This document shows, piece by piece, positions 1 to 9,785 of a stretch of DNA of 64,000 bases. The stretch lies in contig NGBS01000002.1 in NCBI GenBank assembly GCA_002245135.1, forward strand, positions 1 through 64,000, written 5' to 3'. The translations under genes and the position numbers were made by a program. The notes under the pieces were generated by a model. The model ran no database searches, was not told the origin of the DNA, and was given only the letters and a program-made list of their open reading frames with translations. How positions within the stretch are numbered: position 1 is the first letter of the stretch; each line of letters starts with the position of its first letter. Source of the stretch: Proteromonas lacertae. Taxonomy: Eukaryota; Sar; Bigyra; Opalinata; Proteromonadidae.

Positions 1-331
1 AATTGTTGTTGATAAGTCAAATTTAGTATTATGCAATATATAATTGATTTCTAGAATGTTGTTGTTAATGATTTCAATTATGATGTTCCTTCAAGAAGAA
101 GGGGAAAGAAAAGTATATCAACTCCTTAAATTATCGATATATAGAGCTCAGGTAACAAAAAATGGATGATAAAGAAACAAAACTATTTTACAAAGTATTA
201 AGACAATGTGGAACTTTTTCACTAATGGAGACATTTCTGCCTGGTCGAACGAGAAAGAAATAAAAAATAAATATAGGAAGGAGGAAAGGCTGCATAAAGA
301 GCTAATTGAAGAAACATTGTCTATTCGTTAA
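1..331 (+). pseudogene. BDP1-like (TFIIIB B'') SANT segment, 5' truncated by the window and frame-broken
   Basis: Plus-strand coding remnant entering from the left edge. A probable small intron at about 109-148 (GTATATC...ATATAG) is followed by residues matching the extended SANT domain of the RNA polymerase III factor BDP1: a Trp codon at 163-165, then a stretch reading ETKLFYKVLRQCGTFSLM, then ETFLPGRTRK, then in a neighbouring frame IKNKYRKEERLHKELIEE, ending at TAA 329-331. In the family these blocks are contiguous (FYxxLxxFGTDFSLIxxxFPxRTRxQIKxKFKxEE). Here joining them needs two frame changes, near 165-170 and 277-283, each consistent with one missing base. It is therefore either a decayed copy or a real gene with sequence errors near a contig end. 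The family match is convincing; intactness is not. Confidence 0.6.
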
Positions 332-504
332 TTTATTTAGTTTTTTTAAGTAGTGTTTGTTTAATTACAATTAATAAAAAATTCTGAAAGAATAAAATGT
401 GTATAAGATATGTATTTTAAAATGTTTTATAATTAGTTGAAATAATATGCCTATAAGCGTCTATCAAGATATATTATTTTTATGATTGTGCATCTAGCTA
501 GGAT
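332..504. other. AT-rich intergenic spacer between convergent genes
   Basis: Lies between the stop of the BDP1-like remnant (+) and the stop of the Cys-rich gene (-). I see only AT-rich sequence with no open frame or structured RNA I can support. Confidence 0.5.
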
Positions 505-1262
505 TTACGGATACTCGTCCCTATTATTGTTCCTTCTCAAACCTTCCTTTTTTATCAGTTTCATCCTTCTTGATTTGCTTTTTTGGAGGTATTCGAACCT
601 TTTTACATTTCTGCAGTATATGCACAGCTTTCCTACCTCGTATTGGTTTCGTTTATAAGAATAACGGATGTAGGAATACATATCTTTTAGGTGTTTAAGT
701 CTGTCACAAGGGTATAGCTTTTTTGCCTTGTCTTTCTTTGCCTTTGACTTACTTCTTGTACTAACGGAACCTAGCGATGATTCACTTTTCTCCCAGTCTA
801 CTAATTGGCTAACACTGTCATATTTAGCAATAGCACAGTCTATGCATAGAAAACCATCACAGCCATCTCCAAAGCATTCGACTATTGACGAGCTGTTGTA
901 GCACTTTGTACAATTTACTCTTTCTTCTAAAGTCTGATATTTTTATTGATTTCTCTAGATTCGATATACCATCGTTTTCTTTATCTATAATTATTTCGTC
1001 TCTTATGTCATTGATTTTTTTGGTTCCGTTTCTCTTTCCGGCTTCTTACATTTATAGTGATTGTTGGTAGTAATTCTGGAGTTAGCGTATGCATATATAC
1101 TCTCGAATTGATAGGTATAATAGGATTTTGCAATCCGTCACTGGTTTGTCATCTACTGAAATGGAATTTGGTTATTAGTGACATTGCTTGAGTCGTTACT
1201 AAGCAGGGGGTATACCACACATTCCTATCATTAACCTTGTAGAATGCTGATGTGTGTTGCAT
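505..1262 (-). pseudogene. Cys-rich protein of unknown function, frame-broken
   Basis: Minus strand. The best part is an open frame of 145 codons, 508-942, ending in TAA at 505-507. It carries a putative zinc-binding cluster: VNCTKCYNSSSIVECFGDGC, then DGFLCIDCAIAKYD, a Lys/Ser-rich linker, then YPCDRLKHLKDMYSYI and KLCIYCRNVKRFEYL, ending RNNNRDEYP. Upstream, an ATG at 1260-1262 starts MQHTSAFYKVNDRNVWYTPC, and further coherent blocks lead to the Cys cluster, with one canonical-looking 25-nt intron (GTATAT...CCAG) between them. Joining all blocks needs about three single-base frame corrections. Base composition is noticeably less AT-rich, with codons such as TCG, ACG and CTG that are rare in its neighbours, so a mobile-element or transferred origin is possible. 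I do not recognise the family. Confidence 0.45.
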
Positions 1263-1606
1263 TTCAAAACTGAAAAAAGATACAATGTCGAGCTTTCATC
1301 AAGCAAATGAAAAATTTTCTATACTATAATATCATCATAATTTTCTTCTAAAAAATTCTTTCAATCACATATATTAATTATTTATCATCATTTTGCTACA
1401 CAAATAAAGAAAATATTAGTTATCATAAATGTTTATAATTTTTCAACTACTTAATTCATAAAAAATATCAATGTCCAGCATCTCTACTAATATCATGAAA
1501 TGCTTGACAAAATTTTTCATTTTTACATGTTAAAATGAGTTAGAACAAAATCAAGCATTTTAAGCTTAAATAAGTAAGCATTAATAATATAATATAGTCA
1601 ACATGC
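1263..1606. other. AT-rich intergenic region, no gene seen
   Basis: About 340 bp of AT-rich sequence between two minus-strand broken genes. No open frame, RNA gene or repeat that I can support. It should contain the promoter of the Cys-rich gene. Confidence 0.4.
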
Positions 1607-2177
1607 CTATAATCTGCTTTCATAATCGTCATCGCTATATAATTCACTTCTCTTACGCTTACCTCTTCTATGTCTCTTCTTAAGTCATTGCCGCTATATG
1701 CAATAAAAATTATACAATTCTCCTAAGTGCTTCTTAACTCTCATTCCATTCAGTTATCGTTAGAGAATCAACATAACTCCTATCATCAACTCGTAGAAGC
1801 AGTAACCTTCCTTTTTCATTGATTTGATCCAGAGGATATGGAAGATGACTTCTATTATCTTTGTCACTCCTTGAAATATTTAATTTGGAAAAAAATACAA
1901 TCACATCTAACCCATCAAACTATATATAAGACATAATAATAATACACTTCCTAAGTATTTTGGCTGACCTTTCAAGTATCTTACAATATCTTCCTCACTC
2001 TTCATTTCTGTTAAAGATTTTACTATAAACATAACCATATTAAAAAGATATCTTAATAAATTTCTGCTTCATTTCACCTGTTTCTTATATACTATACCTT
2101 TGCATAACGCATTATTAGTGAATTTTAGGAGAGGTAACATATTATAATTCTGTGGCATAATCATTGGAAAATATTCT
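1607..2177 (-). pseudogene. Unrecognised protein gene with an in-frame TGA
   Basis: Minus strand. Reading from an apparent acceptor (cta at 2178-2180) gives EYFPMIMPQNYNMLPLLKF, continuing to KGIVYKKQVK, then an in-frame TGA (2069-2071), then in the same frame SRNLLRYLFNMVMFIVKSLT and EEDIVRYLKGQPKYLGS. A 26-nt GTAT...ATAG intron (1920-1945) joins this to FDGLDVIVFFSKLNISRSDK and LLLLRVDDRSYVDSLTITEW, ending at a TAA at 1734-1736. Beyond it a basic and acidic tail (KKRHRRGKRKRSELY, SDDDYESRL) runs to a TAG at 1607-1609 in another frame. The coherent exon-intron structure says this was or is coding. I do not recognise the family, and the TGA plus the frame change suggest decay or sequence error. 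Confidence 0.4.
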
Positions 2178-2241
2178 CTAAAAGTAGGGTAAAAATAATA
2201 AACATAGGAAATATATAAGTATACTCTAAAATAAGATAATT

Positions 2242-2995
2242 TTAAATGCTGTTGTTGTGTGGTGGTAGTAGTGCTTCACTAGTCTTCTTAACCTTCTTAC
2301 TTTCATCATCAGATTCATCTTCTTTTCCTTTCACTTTCTTATGTCTATGATATGGTCTCTCTTTGGTTTGACATAATTATATTCTTCATCTGCTTCATCT
2401 TCAATAGCTCCATCATCTTTTTCATCACCTATTTTCTCTTTCTTGTGACTATTAAGTCTGTAAGGACGTCTGCTATAATGACGGCCTCTATGTGGCTTTT
2501 TATTGCTACAAAAAATAATGCAATAAGGAATTAAATATACTTGTCGATTTTTAAAGTCAGGGTTTTTCTAAAAAGAATATATATATATAGTAAAAATATA
2601 CTTGTTAATAACTCGTTTTAGTGGAATTGTAATTGTATATGTTCTTGGTTGAGGATTTGAAGTACTAAAAGCAAATAAATAGATAGTGTAAATACTCAAC
2701 AATACGAAATGCCATTGTTCTATGTTGTTTACAAAATGTTTTGAATAAACTTCTATTTAAATATATAAATACATATATATTCGTTATAAAAATACAAATC
2801 TTCATCTGTAACTGTATCAGAATAGTCATCTTCATCTTCATAGTCATTTTCATCATCTTCCTTGTCAACATCTTTTTCACCTTCTTTACTTTCATCATCA
2901 CTTTCATCATCATCATCATCTACATCTTTCATATTCTTCTTTTTCTCATCATTATTTTCTTCATCTTCTTCTACTTTTGCTTTTGTTTATTTCCA
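2242..2995 (-). other. Frayed 3' continuation of the AT-hook gene (probable exons, broken frames)
   Basis: Directly downstream of the stop at 2996-2998 the same frame continues for about 75 codons after one further stop (TAA). It has a strongly acidic composition (VEEDEENNDEKKKNMKDVDD, later DENDYEDEDDYSDTVTDE) and then meets a GTAT...TAG intron-like stretch. Further down are blocks NPQPRTYTITIPLKRVIN, NKKPHRGRHYSRRPYRLNSH and KERPYHRHKKVKGKEDESDD, ending SEALLPPHNNSI and TAA at 2242-2244. These resemble blocks inside the upstream protein (SPRPRTYQIQTRHSTR; SYRGRSKSN), so they are either its own distal exons or a decayed duplicate. I could not build a clean splice model through this part. Confidence 0.35.
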
Positions 2996-4762
2996 CTACT
3001 TCTTCAACTCTTTTTCCTCTTTTTTATCTATTCTCACAACTCTATTCTTACTTTCTCTTTTATTCTCTATTTCTTCATCTTCTTCTTCATTATACTCTTC
3101 ATCTTCTATTTTCTTCCTTTTTAATCTTCTTCTTTCATTTTCTTCTTCCTCATCTTCTTCCATTTGTCTTAATCTCTCAGCTTTTATCTTCTCCTCTATC
3201 TCTCTTTCAGCTTTCTCTTCTTTTTCTTTTCTTTTTCTTTCTTTTTCTTCCTCTCTTTTCAATTTCTCCATTCTCCTTCTCATCTTTTCTTCCTGTTTTA
3301 TTCTTTCTTGTTTGATTCTTTCTTCTCTTTTTTCTTCTTCTCTTTTCAAGTATTGTTCTTCAGTCAAATCATCACTACTACTACTATCACTCTCAGGTCT
3401 ATATCCTGAAACATCAATTTCTTTACTATATATATATACAAATATATATATAATATACTATGGTTTTCTTAATGGAATTTTTCCTCTTGGTGACACTGAT
3501 GTTGCAACACTTCTGGAACGTCTGAAATAAATATCATTGGAAGGTCTATTAGATTTACTTCTTCCTCTATAACTTCTCATTGGAATATGATAACTAATAT
3601 TATATAATAATAATAATAATATACTAACATTTAGGATCTCTTCTATATCTGTCTTTCTCTCCATAATATATAGATGTTGGATAATTACAGTTTTCACCTA
3701 ATTTAGGTGATGTTTGAACTTCATGTTCTGATCTTGAAGATGGAGATAATGGTCTAATATTTGGTGAAGAAATATTTAAGTCAATCTCAGGAATAGAATC
3801 ATTATCATCATCATACTTACTTGTGTTGATGTAATCCAAACTTAAATCCATAGATGATTCATCTAAATAATTAGTTTGAAAACTACTATTTTTACTTTCA
3901 TTAACACTACTACCTGTGCTTATTCTAGTACTATGTCTTGTTTGGATTTGATATGTTCTTGGTCTTGGAGAGTCAGTCTTTATATGATCAAAACTATTAC
4001 TATTCTCATTTCTCAGAGACGATGAGAATGATAAATCTGCTATCGAAGAAGAAGAAGAAGAAGAAGTATTTGGTGTAAATGTAGAAGTATTAACATCAAC
4101 TGAATCATTGACAGAAGATGTGGATGACCTTAATGTTGTTGGTGCTGTTGTAATTGATGGTGGTGTTGGTGAATTATTCATGAATGATGAAGTACTGGAT
4201 GAAAGTAATTTCTGCTCTGTTGTTGTAATTGATGGAGGTATTTGTTGTTGATGTTGTTGTTGTAATAATGATAAATTATTCATTAATACTTTTCTTTTCT
4301 TTATTTTCTCTCTATAATAAGCAGCTGGATTTAATGGAGAATAACCTTTTGGCCTACCACGTTTTCTAACTTCAGGTTGTTGTACTATTATATTTGATGA
4401 TGCTGCTGCTGTTATCATATGTGGATTAGATATATTATCCATTAATCTAACACTGCTAAAAGATACTGAACTATTTTCAGCATTAACCTTAGTCGGTTGG
4501 TTTTGTTTATCATAATTTGTTTTCCTATTTTTTTAAATAAAAAATAAATTATTTATACGTAATTAGAGTATTATTATTATTCAATGAAGAATAGAAACTA
4601 TAAAAAAACAATTATTAAAAAATACATATCAGGAGGAGTTGGTAAACTAACTGCACTAGTAGAATTTTGATTATTTGTTTTATTATCTGTATTAAGTACT
4701 TTTGGTTGATGATTGTCTTCTTCTTTATCTCTTTTTATTTCAGTTGCATTCGATTCTGCCAT
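2996..4762 (-). CDS. AT-hook, low-complexity charged nuclear-type protein
   Basis: Five exons: 4626-4762, 4559-4597, 3625-4524, 3459-3593, 2996-3425, separated by introns of 28, 34, 31 and 33 nt, all GTAT...TAG; phases agree throughout and give about 546 residues. Start chosen at ATG 4760-4762 (MAESNATEIKRDKEEDNHQP). The protein has an AT-hook core (KRGRPKGYSP, followed by a KKRK basic patch), long Ser/Thr/Asn-rich disordered stretches, an Arg-rich segment (SYRGRSKSN...FRRSRS) and a C-terminal Lys/Glu-rich segment that should form a long charged helix or coiled coil (about residues 415-545). AT-hooks bind the minor groove of AT-rich DNA, so a chromatin or transcription role is likely, but no catalytic domain is visible. 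The frame stops at TAG 2996-2998, although acidic coding-like sequence follows. Confidence 0.6.
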
Positions 4763-4957
4763 ATTAGTACAGGTTCTTTTAAAAGTTTGATTAATTTTCT
4801 AATTGTATTTCAATGTTTAAAAAAAATATTTTCAATGATAGATTCCACGATCTGAGTTTTTAATCGCATTATTTCAAAAATGTAATTTAAAATATCCCTT
4901 TTCCAAACAAAAAAATATAGCAATAATAACCAATCATAATTATATTGTTAGTTTTCT
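4763..4957. other. Intergenic spacer, upstream region of the AT-hook gene
   Basis: 195 bp of AT-rich sequence between the start of the AT-hook gene and the stop of the eIF4G-like gene, both on the minus strand. It must hold the terminator of one and the promoter of the other; no distinct motif seen. Confidence 0.4.
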
Positions 4958-6775
4958 TTATACTCCTATATGAATAGAGTCATCCTGAAATTCTACTTTA
5001 TCTTTCAACTCTGCCAAGAATTTATCAGTTCTTTCATTGTCGAGTCCACACTCCTTCAAATTAGCAGGAGTAAACCAAGCAGGATCGATACACTTCTCAC
5101 ATATCACTCTAACCAACAATTGACTAGAAAAATCATGTATTCTAGGTATATCCACACTCAAATCATTATAACATTCGAAGAATTTCTTCAAGCCATCAAA
5201 GAAATTCTCAGGTGTGACTAATTTGCTTTTCACACAATCACAAAGTAACACATCTAACTTTTCAATCTTATCATCTTTCTCAGTACCATACATCATAGTC
5301 TCTTTAATAAATAAAGATTGGTAATTGACATTAGTTTTACATAACTTTGTTATATTGGTAAGATTACCATCTTCTATATAATAGTTGACAGCATCTATTA
5401 TCTCTTCTTTAGCTTTATTCTCATCAACTGGTAAGTTGCTATTATTATTATTGTCTTTTGCATTATTATTATTATCTTTCTTATCCTTCTTATTCTTATT
5501 CTGTTTCTTAAAGTTCTTCTTTTTATTGTTGTTTTTATTAGATTTAGCTTTCTTATTTGCACTTAAATCTATCCAATCATCTTTATCAGCTGTATCATCA
5601 TCATCATAAACTGTTCTTACAAACTCAGATCGACTATAATGTAAGTTATGTCTCATATCATCATCAGTAATCTGTGGTGCACTTGCTTCTAAATCACTTA
5701 ATAATTTCATTTGATCTTTTATTTTACTTTTAGAAATTACCCAATCAGCTTCTTCTAAATCTAAAATATCTTTTATTAAATAGATTATTCTACTATGGTA
5801 TTTAGTTTCATCTTTTTCTTCAGCTATTTTCTTCAAGAATTGATGTGCATCATTTACTATTTTCTCAGCTTCAGTGATCTTCAATAATGGTAAGGCTGTA
5901 ATGGTTAATATATTACATAAAGACTCTACATTTAGTTCATTTGGCTCTGTCATTATATCACTAATTAACAAAGTAATTAATCGCTTTGGTACTACTTTAA
6001 CAATACAGAGATAAGATATAAATATGGATAAATTAATATGATTCTTATTATATAAATCAGTTCGATATTCAATCTCTTCTTTATTTGCATCTTTGAATGA
6101 TGATGTATCTAATTCAGTGTAATATTCTGATTTACATTCATTCAATAACATTGTTCTGAAACTTTCTGCTATCTTTGGATGAGTGGCTTTACAGTAATTA
6201 ATTGTCTTGAAACATAAATGTGCATACATTACTACGAAATCTGGATCATCAATTGCTTTGGTTACTAACAGGTAAACTATCTCTTTTAATTCATTCTCTC
6301 CTTTAATACATGTTACTACGAAATCTAATGATAGATCTGGATAGTTATCCTTTGTTATTTTGTTCAAAATACTTCGAATTTGACTGCATGGTCCTTCTTT
6401 TTCTCCTTGACCTTTCATCCACTTTCTTTCTGCATTGTGTAATTCGTGACTTACTTTAGCACGAATGACTGGCATTAAATCTTTGGGTAAATCTGGTTTT
6501 TCTTGGTATTTTTCTTTCAACTATTTGAATTAAATAATAATATTAAAGAATACTGCAAGTGTCATTTCAATGTAATTGCTAAGAGCATTGTTTCTCTCTT
6601 CTAAGTGATAAGGTGAATTAGTGATATCCTATAAAAAATAATAAACAAAAGTAATACAATTTGAGGTAAGGAAGATTCTTCTGCAACTTGTGGTGCTATA
6701 ACAACATAAAACGAGTGACATACCTGCTGGTGCATCAGTTTTAGCTGTCTTTGTGTTCTTATTTTTTCCTGGCAT
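4958..6775 (-). CDS. Short eIF4G-like translation factor (MIF4G + MA3)
   Basis: Exons 6724-6775, 6658-6695, 6554-6628 and 4958-6520, with introns of 28, 29 and 33 nt (GTAT...TAG); phases agree, giving about 575 residues. Start ATG 6773-6775 (MPGKNKNTKTAK). Residues about 90-320 match the MIF4G helical-repeat domain of eIF4G: RSILNKITKDNYPDL, VVMYAHLCFKTINYC, FRTMLLNECKSEY, FISYLCIVKVVPKRL, ESLCNILTITALPLL. A Lys/Asn/Asp-rich linker follows, then a helical region (about 425-565) resembling an MA3 domain, ending DSIHIGV. In the family MIF4G binds eIF4A and MA3 modulates it during ribosome recruitment. The N-terminus is only about 90 residues and I see no canonical eIF4E-binding YxxxxLphi motif, so it resembles the DAP5/p97 or iso-4G types more than full eIF4G. 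The family call is firm for MIF4G and moderate for MA3. Confidence 0.75.
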
Positions 6776-6935
6776 TGCTATTTAGCATAATACAATACAA
6801 ATATACTTTCTAGTTTCTAATGAAATGCAACAATCCCAATTAGGGGTACGAAAATATTATGAGGCCTAAAAAAGTATACTTTAGCAATTAAATTGCAGGA
6901 ACTAAATTTTATTCATTATTTCTTTATTATTTCTG
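6776..6935. promoter_or_regulatory. 160 bp divergent promoter region (eIF4G-like / GlnRS)
   Basis: The two translation genes are transcribed away from each other with only 160 bp between their start codons, so the two promoters must overlap. The sequence is AT-rich and I could not assign individual elements. Confidence 0.5.
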
Positions 6936-9432
6936 ATGGCAAGTGAAGAAGCAAAGAATTTAATCACAAAAATCAATCTTGAGCCTAAAACTGTGGATAA
7001 TATCTTGAGAAATCAGAAAGTTACAAGTATATTGAAGTGATTAATCTTTAGCTGATCTCGTAAATACCATCAAAGAAGCTGGTGCAACTGAAGGATGTGA
7101 AAAAGCAATTGGTAATCTATTGTATGTCTATGAATAATATTTCCGTAGATACGCAGTATCAACAAAAGTCCCAGATTCTGCTGTATCTCATCGTGCAACC
7201 TTAGCAAAATACGTTTATGAAGGAAAAATTAAAACCAACTTTCAATTGGAAAGTGCAGTTTCTTATGTTAAAAGTTTACCAAGCGGAGATGCCGTATATT
7301 TACATATATTTATTCAATTATAGATTGATATACCAACCTTAGAAGAAAAAGCTGGTGTAGGAATCGATATAACCAAAGAAGAATTAGAAAAAACAGTAAA
7401 TGATTCAATTGAAAGTGTAAAAGATGAATTGATCAAACAAAGATATCAATATAACCTTGGTTCTATTCTATTCAAATTGAAAGAAGGCAGAATGAAGTGG
7501 GCAGATGGTAAACAAATGAAAGATTTAGTTGATGCAAAGATATTATCATTGTTGGGTCCAAAGAATGATGAAGATGTTAAAATAGCCAATGAAGCTAAAG
7601 CCAATAAGAAGAAAGCCTCTAAAGCAGCAGCAGGTAGTGGTAATAGTAATACAGAAGCCACAAAAACTGAAGAAAATCCAATTGATACAGTATTTGCAGC
7701 AAGAGATATGGCCAGTGCAAAGAATAGTGCCAAATTATTAGCAGAACATCAGAAAGTAACTGGTGGATTAATCTATACACGTTTTCCACCAGAACCTAAT
7801 GGATATATTCATATAGGTCATGCTAAATCAATGTATTTAAACTTCAAAGCTGCCTTTGAGTTTGCTAAGAAGAAAGGAGGTTGTATATTTAGATATGATG
7901 ATACAAATCCAGAAGCTGAAAGTAAAGAATATATTGATAGTATATGGGAAGATGTAAAATGGATGGGTTGGACTCCAATGAAAGTCACTTACTCCTCAGA
8001 TTACTTTGATCAATTATATGAATATGCTATTCAATTGATCAAAATGGGTAAAGCTTATGTTTGTCATCAGAATAAAGAAGAAATGAGAAGATCTAGAGAA
8101 ATGGCTCGAGAATTAAATACACCAGGAGGTAGAAGGGATTTAGTACCAGAAAGTCCATGGAGAAATCGAACAGTTGAAGAAAACTTGAAATTATTCAATG
8201 ATATGAGAATGGGAATGTATGAAGAAGGAGCTGCCACTTTAAGATTAAAAATGGATATGAGAAATGTCAATCCTTGTATGTGGGATCCAGTAGCTTATCG
8301 TATTAAATACGTAACCCATCCACATGTTGGTGATAAGTGGTGTATATATCCATCATACGATTTCTCACATTGCATTATCGATTCACTCGAAAATATTGAT
8401 TATTCATTATGTACATTAGAGTTTGAGACTAGAAGACAGACTTATTATTGGGTATTAGAACAATTGAATATATGGAGAGCTTATGTATGGGAATTTGGTA
8501 GATTGAATATCACTAATACTGTTATGTCTAAGAGAAAGTTGAGATATTTGGTATTTAACCATTATGTTAGAGGATGGGATGATCCAAGTATATATATATT
8601 ATGTATTTATTTATTTAATTTGTATATAGGAATGCCTACAGTGAAAGCATATCGTCGTTTAGGTTTTACACCTGAATCAATTAATAGTTTCTGTAATGAA
8701 GTCAGTATCACTAGAACTACAACCACCAATACAGAACATTCATTATTAGATCATCATTGTAGATTACATTTAGATGAAATTGCACCAAGAGGTTTTGCTG
8801 TATTAGAACCAATTAAATTGATTATTACTAATTATCCAGAGGATAAGATCGATACTATTGAAGTACCCAATCATCCAAGACATCCTGAGATGGGAAAACA
8901 TACAATTTATATACAAAAGACATGTTATATTGATAGTAGTGATTTTAAGAAAGAAGATGAAAAGAAGTTTTTAGGTTTAGCTCCAGGTAAAATTGCTGCT
9001 TTGAAATATGCATTTGATGTGAAATGTACTAAATATGACACTGATGATAAAGGCAATGTCACATGTGTGTATGTTGAAAAAGTCAATGATTCTATTGATA
9101 CATCCAACAAAGATGCAAATAAGAAGAAAGGCGCTATTCATTGGGTATGTGCTTCTACATTAAATGGTATGCCTCATACTGCTGAAGCTAGATTGTATGA
9201 ACATTTGTTCTTAGATGAAAATCCAGGTGAATTAGGAGATGATTGGTTAGAACATCTTAATCCAAACAGTGAAAGAATATTACCAGCCATATATCTTGAT
9301 GATTATGTTGCTAAAGCCAAGAAGGGTGATAGATATCAATTTGAACGTGTTGGATATTTCATAATAGATCAAGATACAACCTCTGATCACCTTGTTTTCA
9401 ATAGAACAATCCGATTAAAAACTCAAAAGTAA
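6936..9432 (+). CDS. QARS1: Glutaminyl-tRNA synthetase (cytosolic)
   Basis: Exons 6936-7026, 7052-7121, 7149-7293, 7324-8587 and 8630-9432. The introns are 25, 27, 30 and 42 nt, and the last contains no stop, so a naive reading runs through it; splicing it restores the conserved WDDPRMPTVKAYRR. About 790 residues, usual for eukaryotic GlnRS. The N-terminal domain (about 1-190) is the appended RNA-binding region found in eukaryotes. The class I catalytic core begins at RFPPEPNGYIHIGHAKS (the HIGH motif, about residue 265) and the KMSKS loop is VMSKRKLR (about 503). The anticodon-binding beta-barrels follow, with the typical end LVFNRTIRLK. The enzyme charges tRNA-Gln with glutamine. Start ATG 6936 gives MASEEAKNLITKINL, in frame through all four splice junctions. 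Confidence 0.95.
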
Positions 9433-9664
9433 GAATTTAAAGAAAACTAATGAAAATGTTTTATTTTGATTATTTTGTTTTATATGAGAGAGATAAATCA
9501 AACAGAATGAGAAATCTAAACCAGATTATTATTTTTTAAAATAGTCTTTATTACAAGATATGCGAATATCAACATTAAATGTGAGGATGTTAAGTATATA
9601 TCATGTTAATTAACGAATATAAAATTTGAAACAAAAACAACCAATAATATTGAACCAAGTGTTT

Positions 9665-9679
9665 AGAAAGTTCTAGAAG
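9665..9679 (+). promoter_or_regulatory. Perfect heat-shock element upstream of GRP94
   Basis: The sequence aGAAagTTCtaGAAg is an exact match to the three-unit HSF1 consensus nGAAnnTTCnnGAAn. It lies about 107 bp upstream of the GRP94 start codon and about 31 bp upstream of a TATA-like box on the same strand, a spacing typical of heat-shock promoters. Confidence 0.75.
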
Positions 9680-9709
9680 GTGAAAAATGAACTTTATATA
9701 GAAGATTCC

Positions 9710-9718
9710 TATATAAAA
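9710..9718 (+). promoter_or_regulatory. TATA box candidate for GRP94
   Basis: TATATAAAA lies 67 bp upstream of the GRP94 ATG, between the heat-shock element and the start. In such AT-rich DNA a TATA match alone means little; its position relative to the heat-shock element is the support. Confidence 0.45.
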
Positions 9719-9785
9719 ATATTTTAAGTTCATTACCCCTTAATTATAGTTTTTTTTTTGTTTTATCAAATATTAGATTAGAATT

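Noticed and set aside
2741-3530. Plus-strand Ser/Phe-rich open frames
   Set aside because: Antisense shadows of the Lys/Glu-rich exons of the minus-strand AT-hook gene, whose splice phases are consistent.
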